6,433 nt of DNA. Origin: Tepidisphaeraceae bacterium (GTDB lineage Bacteria > Planctomycetota > Phycisphaerae > Tepidisphaerales > Tepidisphaeraceae). This document shows positions 1-5,781 of the stretch, one piece after another (position 1 is the first letter of the stretch; each line of letters begins with the position of its first letter). The notes beneath the pieces are model-generated. The model did no database searches, had not been told where the DNA came from, and saw nothing but the letters and a program-made list of their open reading frames with translations. The position numbers and the translations under genes were made by a program. Where the stretch lies: NCBI GenBank assembly GCA_025450555.1, contig JANWHF010000343.1:1-6433 (forward strand), written 5' to 3'.

Positions 1-1
1 C

Positions 2-298
2 GCCCGAGCCATGGGCTCCATGGACAACAATGACTGGGGCGATAGCAGCTTCGATGGCGTGAACTTGCCGGACTTCAACCAGATCCTCATCAAGTTCACC
101 TACTATGGAGATGTGAATTGCGACGGCATCTTCGACTCCCAGGATGTGAACCAGCTGATCATCGGCCGCGGCCACAACCCGGCCAACACCGGCTGGGAAA
201 ACTGCGACCTGGATTATGATGGCCTCACCGTCACCAGCACCGACCAGAACCTGTTCTTCACGGGTCGCAGCGCGTACAAGACTTTTGGGGCGCTGTAG
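2..298 (+). CDS. C-terminal fragment of a secreted protein ending in a dockerin-like repeat
   Basis: This is the 3' end of a gene whose reading frame is open from the left edge, so the true start lies outside the window; the ATG at 11 is probably internal. The visible 98 or so residues hold a lead-in ending in KFTYYGD and then two Ca-binding-type loops. The first (nt 110-145, DVNCDGIFDSQD) has the EF-hand/dockerin spacing, with acidic or Asn residues at positions 1, 3, 5, 9 and 12. The second (from nt 206, DLDYDGLTVTSTD) keeps positions 1, 3 and 5 but is one residue longer and weaker. Planctomycete secreted proteins often end in such a module, which is thought to serve calcium-dependent folding or attachment; no cellulosome role is implied. 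Each loop region has a Cys in an 'NCD' context. The TAG stop is at 296-298, 23 bp from the stop of the convergent gene. What the missing N-terminal part does cannot be told. Confidence 0.8.
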   Translation, partial: ARAMGSMDNNDWGDSSFDGVNLPDFNQILIKFTYYGDVNCDGIFDSQDVNQLIIGRGHNPANTGWENCDLDYDGLTVTSTDQNLFFTGRSAYKTFGAL

Positions 299-321
299 GT
301 GAAATTCCCGTTGTCGAAATA

Positions 322-1503
322 CTAGAAATCGCCCCCACTTGACGAATATTCTGAGCCGCCCGGATCAGACACTGGCGCGGGATCCGAGGCTGGATCGGGC
401 GGCGGAGAGGAATCATCGGGCGGCGGAGCGGTGTCACTCGATCCAAAATCGCCGCCGGAGCTGTCCCAAGCTGCACCGGATGGATCGGTGATTGTATCAC
501 TCGGCAGCGCGCCGGAATTGTCCGATGTTCCCGTGTCACCGCTGTTGTCGTCGATCCACAGAACGCCTCCGTCCGCGAGCACCGCGCCGCCCAAATCAAT
601 CCCAACGCACTCTTCACGATCGAATTCGATCAAGCGCCCCCTGGAACCGCGGCGATGCTCAGCGACGTTGACCACATCGATTGTCGAATCGCCTATCGCC
701 AGGTTGTTGGAAGGATTGGAGTCGTTGATGCCATGGCTGGCGCTGACCTGTGCAAGCACGTCATAAGTTCCAACAGGAACGCCCGCAGGAAGCGTGACTA
801 GCGACTGGATGTCCTGGGTTTTGTGCGCGCCCAGGTGAATCGCCATCGCGCCTGATGAGGCGATCATGACATCGGAGCTGTCCAGCGCGGTATCGGTTGA
901 CAGATACCAGGTTACCGTCGCTCGTCCCCTGGCTGGGGCATTCCCGAGGTTCGCGATGCGAACGACGGCCCGTTGTGGACTGCTTCCGGGAGTCACTGTC
1001 TTCAGCGGAAGTTCAATGATATCGGCCGAAAGATCGACAATGGGTTGCTGTACTTGCACGGCACTGGGCGCAACGGCGATTGATGGAGTTGAACCGGGAA
1101 CGCCGGCCTTCGTTCCATCGATCGACACAATCAATTCGTAATTGCCCGGCGCGAGCGAAGTGGGAACGCTTACGCCAACCGCCAGACCCGAATGCTTGCC
1201 CGGCTTCAAATGAATATTGCGGGATACATGCCCGATGAGGGTGTCGCCATTGTCCAGCGACGCATCGGACGACAAATACAGGTTGACATTAATCGGCCCG
1301 GCGGCCGATGCAGCGCCTGTATTGGTGATTTGAATGGAGACCGATTTCTTGACGGAAGGGATCAACGCTGCTGGCAAATGACCGCCGAACGAACCGGATA
1401 GGCTGGCGCTTAGGAGCCGACGGTTCTCAAGCCGCTCAATGACCGGCAAGTTCGACGAACGTCCTTGTGAATCTGCGCAAGGTGGCGCGGATTTGATACG
1501 CAT
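322..1503 (-). CDS. LEPR-XLL-type surface protein with two CARDB-like domains
   Basis: Predicted exported protein of 393 residues, function unknown. Residues 23-33 (ERLENRRLLSA) match the LEPR-XLL motif found near the N-terminus of planctomycete surface proteins, with Asn in place of the usual Pro. Two beta-rich repeats follow, about residues 45-150 and 153-275. Each has the CARDB-like pattern of an N-T-G or N-L-G turn, then YLS[ST]D..LD, then a P.G.Y.[VL] strand, the second ending in NPSNN. CARDB is an Ig-like adhesion-type fold common in bacterial and archaeal surface proteins. The last 70 or so residues are low-complexity Asp/Ser/Gly/Pro, with PPPD repeats and two SSGGDF copies, one at the very C-terminus. 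I chose the ATG at 1503 over the GTG at 1521 because GAGGGAG lies 5 nt upstream of it. No classical hydrophobic signal peptide is obvious, as is usual for LEPR-XLL proteins. It lies 129 bp downstream of the GtaA-like gene on the same strand, so co-transcription is possible. Confidence 0.85.
   Translation of the reverse strand: MRIKSAPPCADSQGRSSNLPVIERLENRRLLSASLSGSFGGHLPAALIPSVKKSVSIQITNTGAASAAGPINVNLYLSSDASLDNGDTLIGHVSRNIHLKPGKHSGLAVGVSVPTSLAPGNYELIVSIDGTKAGVPGSTPSIAVAPSAVQVQQPIVDLSADIIELPLKTVTPGSSPQRAVVRIANLGNAPARGRATVTWYLSTDTALDSSDVMIASSGAMAIHLGAHKTQDIQSLVTLPAGVPVGTYDVLAQVSASHGINDSNPSNNLAIGDSTIDVVNVAEHRRGSRGRLIEFDREECVGIDLGGAVLADGGVLWIDDNSGDTGTSDNSGALPSDTITDPSGAAWDSSGGDFGSSDTAPPPDDSSPPPDPASDPAPVSDPGGSEYSSSGGDF
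394..428 (-). repeat. Short tandem repeat coding the PPPD tail
   Basis: A 14-bp sequence, ATCGGGCGGCGGAG on the plus strand, occurs at 394-407 and again at 415-428. The period is 21 bp, or seven codons. On the coding strand it gives the paired PPPDD and PPPDP blocks in the acidic, proline-rich tail of the CARDB protein. The in-frame period suggests slippage that expanded a flexible linker. Confidence 0.75.
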
Positions 1504-1508
1504 GGCGG

Positions 1509-1515
1509 CTCCCTC
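1509..1515 (-). promoter_or_regulatory. Ribosome binding site of the CARDB gene
   Basis: On the minus strand GAGGGAG lies 5 nt before the ATG at 1503. It decides the start in favour of 1503 over the in-frame GTG at 1521, which lies upstream of this site. Confidence 0.6.
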
Positions 1516-1522
1516 GGACACC

Positions 1523-1536
1523 TGGCATCCGTGCCA
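1523..1536. repeat. Small inverted repeat in the CARDB gene leader
   Basis: TGGCA and TGCCA form a perfect 5-bp inverted repeat around a 4-nt loop, 19 bp upstream of the chosen start. It could form a small leader hairpin or be a half-site pair for a regulator, but 5 bp is short enough to arise by chance. The 8-mer TGGCATCC also recurs at 1615-1622. I see no convincing promoter or terminator in the rest of the 129-bp gap (1504-1632). Confidence 0.3.
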
Positions 1537-1632
1537 ACCACCATTTCTCCTATGTCATCTTTCGAACGAAGCTCCTCTAAATCAAAGACAGTGCGATAGG
1601 TCACCAGGTTTGTATGGCATCCAAAAGAAAAC

Positions 1633-4209
1633 TCACTTTTCTTCGATATTCGCGATGCCGACGTCGACGCCCTGGCCGCCCTGGGTCTGATGGCAATGGA
1701 CCGCCAGGATGATCTTAGCCTCCGGCTTCAGCAGCGACCGGGCTTTGCCGCTGATCTGCACGGGCTGGTAGTCGGTGATAAAGCCCCGGCGGCGCGCGGC
1801 TTGGACGCCATCAATGTAGATCTGCACGTCTTCATCATGGAAGACCAGAAGCTGCAAATCGGCACCCGCATCGGCACCGGCTGGCATCGTAAATTCGCGG
1901 CGCAGCCAGATGTCGTCGGTCTTCCATGGGGTCCCAATCGCGATGCCAGGCGTTCCCTCTGAACCAAAGCCGCCCGGCCCCTGTTTCCAGTTGCTGTCGT
2001 CAAAGCCGGGCTTTTCCCAGCCGTTGGCGGGCTTCTCCGTCGTGTATTTCCAGATCACCTTTTCATGCTGCCCTGTCGGCACGATTTCATGCACAACCGG
2101 TGGCGGTGGGAGCGGTGCCCAATTGCCAACCTTTTCATGATCGCCGCTGGCCCACTTCTTCCACATTTGCGGATCGCTGAGAACCTTGATGAAGGCGCCG
2201 CCCATCACCGGACGGGCATGCATGCCCCGGCTGTTGATGCGATTGGTGACGTACGAATCGGAAACCGGATCGCGCGTGCCGGTCTGGTCCAGGTAATCAT
2301 AGATTGGCGAAACCATTGCCTCGAAATCGGCCTGATTGTCGGCCATCGTCGCACTCCAGATCGACCAGTCGGTCTTGGTCAGCTTCGTGCGCGAATCGAG
2401 AGGCACGCCATACTGCTGCATCATCTTCTTGTAATACGCCACTTCCTGCTGCGCGACGGAGGGCGGGAAGATGTTGAGCTTCAGAATGCGGTCCCAGACC
2501 AGATTGTACTTCTGGCTCCAGGTGTTGGGCTTGTCGAACGCCAGCTTGTAATGGTCCCCCTCGCCTGCCGCCTTCACCCAATGGGCGGCATCCACCTTGG
2601 CAAGATCCATGTAGCGCTGCGCGGTGGCATTGTCGCCGCGCATCCGGCACAGGTCTCCATATGCGGCCAAGCCGAGAATTGCCTTGACCGAAAGGTTGGC
2701 GTTGTGGGCCAGGTGGCCCATGAAATCATCGGTGCAAAGCTGGTTTTCGGGATCGAGGCCATATTGCTCGAGATACTTCGCCCACTGCGTAAGCTGCGGC
2801 CACCAGGGGGCGACAAAATCAGGATTCCCTTCAGCCTGCGCGATCGCATCGCAAAGGATGATCATGTTGCCGCTCTCTTCGACCGGCATCCCCTCGCCGC
2901 CATCGTCGCGACCGGTGACATCGGGATAGGTGCCCAGATCGTGCGGGGCGTTGGGGAATTTCCAGTGAGGCGAAGCCGCGTACATCAGCACCGGCGCCAG
3001 CGACGCCTTGGCCAGCGTCGGGCTGAGCATGATGAAGATCGGCTCCATCGGAAAGATCACGTCCACCGTGGCAATGTCGCCGTTGCTGGTGTTTTCCTTG
3101 GTGAAAAAGAGCGGCTGCTTGTTGGCATCGGCGGCTAATCCGCAAGCCGCCAGGCATTGGCGATAGCAGGCGGCGGCGATCTGCGCATAGCGCTCGCCGC
3201 CGACTTTGGTCAGGTCGGCCATCAGATCGTTATCGAATTGCGTGCAGCGCTGCACGAGGCTCGAATAATCCTTCTCGGCCGACTGGAGCAGATCGGCGGG
3301 CGTCGCGCCATTGCGCCGCCAATAGGGTTGAAGCTTGTGCGAGTAATACCGTATCGAATAGATCTCGTCGTAAGCGACCATCAAGTGCCGCGAAACCGCC
3401 TCGCCCTTCACCGAGCCAAGATCGAAGGTGAACGCCAGCACCGGCTGATCGTCGCCGGGAGCGCGAGGCATGCGCTTGTCATCCTGCGCGGGAAGGGTGC
3501 CGTCTTTAACGAATGATTCTTCAAGCGATAGATTCGATCCAATTGCGGATTTGCTTTGCGCCGTTGGCGCGGCGGCATACGCATAGCCCCAATCGATCCG
3601 CGTATCGTCGCCGGCTGGCGTCAGCATCGGCTGATCTTCCGTGCCGACGCGCAGAGCCGTCAGGCCGCCCATCGTTTCGCGATCCCATTTCACCGGCTGA
3701 TCGACCGTGTTCACGACAAGCTGCGAACTGGTGCTGTCATAGATTGAGATATTGTGCGCCGCCCCGTCGGCGGAGCGAACCTCCCAGGTGATATAGCTGA
3801 GCGGGCGAGCCAGCACATCCAGATCGTGCGGCAGGGCCGCCGTCATGAAGGTCATCGTGACATGGACATGTGAATCGTCAAAATCGAAGATGCTGCGAGT
3901 CGGCAGCAGCTTCACGCCGACCTGCGGAAAAGCCGGCGCATCCGATGGTTCAGCACCCATCAGACGATATGCCTTACCGTCAACGCGAATCAGGCTGACC
4001 AGCGAATGCTCGTGATGCGTCCAGTGGCGGGTCGGTGCATCATTGAGATGATCGGCTTCGCACCAGATGCTCAAATAAGGATCGCTGGTCACCAGCGGCA
4101 CCGCGGGTGGACGAAACGGCTTCTGCTCAGCGGCAAGTAAAGTGCTGCCGCCCGAGAAGAAGATTGCGACGGTGGCCGCCGTGGTGATCAGTCGATTCAT
4201 TGGCGTCAT
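1633..4209 (-). CDS. Secreted glutaminase A-like protein (DUF4964/5127/4965/1793) with C-terminal jelly-roll domain
   Basis: Predicted exported protein of 858 residues. Residues 1-27 look like a signal peptide: Arg at 6, a hydrophobic stretch, and cleavage after LLAA before Glu28. The mature part has the order known from Aspergillus glutaminase A and its bacterial relatives: a DUF4964 start (PFRPPAVPLVTSDPYLSIW), then a DUF5127 beta-rich part to about 325, then DUF4965/DUF1793 alpha-helical parts to about 690. The region around 427-448 carries HDLGTYPDVTGR and MPVEESGN, hallmark strings of the family. About residues 715-858 form a further beta-rich domain (PGFDDSNWKQGPGGFG, WLRREF, VQIYIDGV) like the jelly-roll of GH2-type enzymes. 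The fungal founder hydrolyses L-glutamine to glutamate, but for bacterial members the true substrate is largely unproven and the helical core resembles glycosidase toroids, so glutaminase is a family label only. The start is the ATG at 4209, with GAGG 5 nt upstream; a TTG at 4236 is less likely. It is divergent from the SDR gene. Confidence 0.88.
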   Translation of the reverse strand: MTPMNRLITTAATVAIFFSGGSTLLAAEQKPFRPPAVPLVTSDPYLSIWCEADHLNDAPTRHWTHHEHSLVSLIRVDGKAYRLMGAEPSDAPAFPQVGVKLLPTRSIFDFDDSHVHVTMTFMTAALPHDLDVLARPLSYITWEVRSADGAAHNISIYDSTSSQLVVNTVDQPVKWDRETMGGLTALRVGTEDQPMLTPAGDDTRIDWGYAYAAAPTAQSKSAIGSNLSLEESFVKDGTLPAQDDKRMPRAPGDDQPVLAFTFDLGSVKGEAVSRHLMVAYDEIYSIRYYSHKLQPYWRRNGATPADLLQSAEKDYSSLVQRCTQFDNDLMADLTKVGGERYAQIAAACYRQCLAACGLAADANKQPLFFTKENTSNGDIATVDVIFPMEPIFIMLSPTLAKASLAPVLMYAASPHWKFPNAPHDLGTYPDVTGRDDGGEGMPVEESGNMIILCDAIAQAEGNPDFVAPWWPQLTQWAKYLEQYGLDPENQLCTDDFMGHLAHNANLSVKAILGLAAYGDLCRMRGDNATAQRYMDLAKVDAAHWVKAAGEGDHYKLAFDKPNTWSQKYNLVWDRILKLNIFPPSVAQQEVAYYKKMMQQYGVPLDSRTKLTKTDWSIWSATMADNQADFEAMVSPIYDYLDQTGTRDPVSDSYVTNRINSRGMHARPVMGGAFIKVLSDPQMWKKWASGDHEKVGNWAPLPPPPVVHEIVPTGQHEKVIWKYTTEKPANGWEKPGFDDSNWKQGPGGFGSEGTPGIAIGTPWKTDDIWLRREFTMPAGADAGADLQLLVFHDEDVQIYIDGVQAARRRGFITDYQPVQISGKARSLLKPEAKIILAVHCHQTQGGQGVDVGIANIEEK

Positions 4210-4213
4210 CGAG

Positions 4214-4220
4214 ACCTCAT
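4214..4220 (-). promoter_or_regulatory. Ribosome binding site of the GtaA-like gene
   Basis: On the minus strand ATGAGGT carries GAGG 5 nt before the ATG at 4209. This supports a start there, which places the signal peptide at the N-terminus, rather than the TTG nine codons upstream or the ATG three codons downstream. Confidence 0.55.
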
Positions 4221-4265
4221 GGTTCTTTTTACCCAAACGATTCCGTGAAATTCAGCCCCCGCCGT

Positions 4266-4271
4266 TATAGT
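4266..4271 (+). promoter_or_regulatory. Possible -10 element for the SDR gene
   Basis: TATAGT matches the sigma-70 -10 consensus at 5 of 6 positions and lies about 100 nt upstream of the SDR start, in the 158-bp divergent region (4210-4367). No good -35 hexamer is found at 16-18 bp upstream, so this is a weak call. I could not place a convincing promoter for the divergent GtaA-like gene. Confidence 0.25.
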
Positions 4272-4296
4272 GTGGGCCAAACGGGTTTGTTGTCCA

Positions 4297-4328
4297 GTGC
4301 GCGGGAATGCAATGGAAGAGCCGCGCAC
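4297..4328. repeat. Perfect 8-bp inverted repeat between divergent genes (candidate operator or leader hairpin)
   Basis: GTGCGCGG at 4297-4304 and CCGCGCAC at 4321-4328 are exact reverse complements with a 16-nt spacer, so arm centres are 24 bp apart. It ends 39 bp before the SDR ATG and lies downstream of the candidate -10, so it may be in the SDR leader. It could be a binding site for a dimeric regulator acting on one or both divergent genes, or an RNA stem with a large loop. No regulator gene is in view. Confidence 0.45.
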
Positions 4329-4354
4329 GAAGTAAGCGGTTCCGAGAGCGGTTT

Positions 4355-4363
4355 GGAAGAGGA
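4355..4363 (+). promoter_or_regulatory. Ribosome binding site of the SDR gene
   Basis: GGAAGAGGA lies 4 nt before the ATG at 4368. It supports this start over in-frame upstream codons, which would add residues lacking SDR similarity. Confidence 0.6.
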
Positions 4364-4367
4364 ATTC

Positions 4368-5150
4368 ATGCAGAAGACGCAAAATGTGATGGACTTATTT
4401 CGGCTTGATGGAAAGCGCGCCCTGATCACCGGCGGCGCAAAGGGATTGGGAAAAATAATGGCGACGGCTTTTGCGCAGGCGGGGGCATCGGTGGCAATCA
4501 ACAGCCGGAATATCAGCGAGTGTCAGGCGACCGCGGAGGAGATTGCGAAATCGACCGGAAGGAAGGCCATTGCGGTGGCAGCGGATGTTTCGATCTCTTC
4601 AGATGTCGATCGTCTCGTTCACGAGGCAGAAGCCGGCATCGGCCCCATTGACATTCTGGTCAACAGCGCGGGCATCAACATCCGCGGCCCGATCAATGAG
4701 CTTTCCGATGCCGATTGGGATGCCGTGCTCGACATCAACCTCAAGGCCCCCTTCCTTCTTGCGCGGCGCCTCGGCCCAGCCATGTGCGAGCGCGGCTGGG
4801 GGCGCATCATTCACCTTGGATCGATTCTCTCAAACATCGGAATCGCCGGGCGCTCGCCCTACAGCTCATCCAAGACTGGATTGCTCGGATTGACGCGCGT
4901 GCTCGCGCTCGAATGGGCAACCAAAGGCGTAACGGTCAATGCCCTCTGCCCCGGCCCCTTTGGAACCGACATGAACAAGCCCCTGCTCAACAACCCGCAG
5001 CAATACGCGGCTTTTGTCGCCAAGATTCCCATGGGCCGTTGGGGCGAACTTCATGAGATCACAGGCCCCGCGCTGTTTCTCGCTTCCGAAGCATCCGCAT
5101 TCATGACCGGAGCGGCGCTGTATGTCGATGGTGGATGGACGGCGCAATGA
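4368..5150 (+). CDS. Classical short-chain dehydrogenase/reductase (SDR family oxidoreductase)
   Basis: Cytoplasmic NAD(P)-dependent oxidoreductase of 260 residues, the usual length for classical SDRs. The cofactor-binding motif TGGAKGLG is at 21-28, the NSAG variant of NNAG at 99-102, and the catalytic tetrad is Asn124, Ser152, Tyr165 and Lys169 (YSSSK). The PGPFGT segment after strand six is at 195-200, and the C-terminus ends in the common YVDGGW motif. The start, with FRLDGKRALITGG, resembles the gluconate 5-dehydrogenase, KduD and 3-oxoacyl-reductase-like group, so a sugar acid, polyol or similar substrate is plausible but not decided. There is no Asp at the end of strand two, and basic residues Lys25 and Arg47 are present, which suggests NADP(H) preference (inference). 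It starts head-to-head with the GtaA-like gene and ends one base from the stop of the convergent PLD-like gene. The ATG at 4368 is preferred for its ribosome binding site. Confidence 0.92.
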   Translation: MQKTQNVMDLFRLDGKRALITGGAKGLGKIMATAFAQAGASVAINSRNISECQATAEEIAKSTGRKAIAVAADVSISSDVDRLVHEAEAGIGPIDILVNSAGINIRGPINELSDADWDAVLDINLKAPFLLARRLGPAMCERGWGRIIHLGSILSNIGIAGRSPYSSSKTGLLGLTRVLALEWATKGVTVNALCPGPFGTDMNKPLLNNPQQYAAFVAKIPMGRWGELHEITGPALFLASEASAFMTGAALYVDGGWTAQ

Positions 5151-5151
5151 A

Positions 5152-5730
5152 TCAAAGTCTCGGTTCTTCCAACGGTTCAGGACAGATGTCTTTTCGCTTG
5201 CACGATTCGCATTGATGCCCTTCCCATAGCGCATTGAACTGCCCGAGCACCGCATCGATCAGTGCTGGAGCGGTGGTCCAAATTCCCAGCTCAAAATTCC
5301 TTCGCCCATCGGCTTTAGCGCCCAATCCCGCGCCGGTGAGATTCGCGCTACCGAGATACATTCGATTGGCATCAATGACGACCGTCTTGAAGTGCAGCCT
5401 CGGGCAACGACGAATGACCAGATTTTCCGGCAGCGCCGCCTTGAGCTCGCGCAGCGCGGCAGAGCTGGGTGTCCCCGCATGCAGCAGCCGAATCTCGACG
5501 CCCTTTCGCGCCAATCGGCGGAAGACTTCGACGATCGACACGGCTCGCCGCGATCCCGCCTCGGGCACCAGCATCGCCTTGAAGTCCGCCGTCGCGATGT
5601 CCAGGCTGATCGAAGCCTTGAGAATCCCCTCGCGGACGATTTTGTGAAAATGCTGCGCATCGGCCACCAATTCCGCCGAGCCAGTTGGGGCGGATGGGAT
5701 GGTGGGCGCAATGGCAAGCGATTGAGGCAC
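5152..5730 (-). CDS. Small single-HKD phospholipase D-like protein
   Basis: Predicted cytoplasmic phosphodiesterase-superfamily protein of 192 residues. It has one complete HKD motif: His113, Lys115, Asp120, then Gly127-Ser128 and Asn130 (HxKx4Dx6GSxN), followed by NFELGIW near 145-151. Single-HKD members such as the Nuc endonuclease work as dimers, each supplying half of the active site. Substrate cannot be told from sequence: nucleic acid and phospholipid are both open. The C-terminal tail has a Cys cluster (Cys174, Cys177, Cys183, with His172 nearby) that may bind metal. There is no signal peptide or membrane segment. The GTG at 5730 is the only start upstream of residue 20, but its purine-rich tract (GAGAGGGA) abuts it with no spacing, so a start at the GTG codon at 5667 is possible. 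It is divergent from the unknown gene at 5782. DISARM DrmC is also PLD-like, but no DISARM partner is visible. Confidence 0.85.
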   Translation of the reverse strand: MPQSLAIAPTIPSAPTGSAELVADAQHFHKIVREGILKASISLDIATADFKAMLVPEAGSRRAVSIVEVFRRLARKGVEIRLLHAGTPSSAALRELKAALPENLVIRRCPRLHFKTVVIDANRMYLGSANLTGAGLGAKADGRRNFELGIWTTAPALIDAVLGQFNALWEGHQCESCKRKDICPEPLEEPRL

Positions 5731-5747
5731 TCCCTCTCTATCGGCAT

Positions 5748-5775
5748 TTGCCGCGATTTGGCTCGTGGGTACACT
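5748..5775 (+). promoter_or_regulatory. Candidate sigma-70-type promoter for the right-edge gene
   Basis: TTGCCG (5748-5753) and TACACT (5770-5775), with a 16-bp spacer, each match the consensus at 4 of 6 positions. Transcription would begin near 5782, at or next to the first ATG of the downstream gene. The whole gap between the two divergent genes is only 51 bp, so any promoter for the PLD-like gene must overlap it. Confidence 0.3.
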
Positions 5776-5781
5776 TGAACC

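Noticed and set aside
299..321. A terminator between the first two convergent genes
   Set aside because: The 23-bp gap has no stable hairpin and no T-run on either strand.
1410..1604. A 64-residue minus-strand frame spanning the CARDB leader and gene start
   Set aside because: It overlaps the CARDB coding start out of frame and has no domain. Only an AGGAG near 1550 could suggest translation, which is not enough to call a leader peptide.
2065..3138. A 357-residue open frame on the plus strand opposite the GtaA-like gene
   Set aside because: It lies wholly antisense to a gene with strong family matches. Its product is rich in Arg, His, Ile and Gly with no recognisable domain, as expected of a mirror frame in GC-rich DNA.
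4200..4367. Upstream extension of the SDR gene from 4200
   Set aside because: The added 56 residues have no SDR character and would cross the divergent gene's start; the ATG at 4368 has a good ribosome binding site and gives the standard SDR length.
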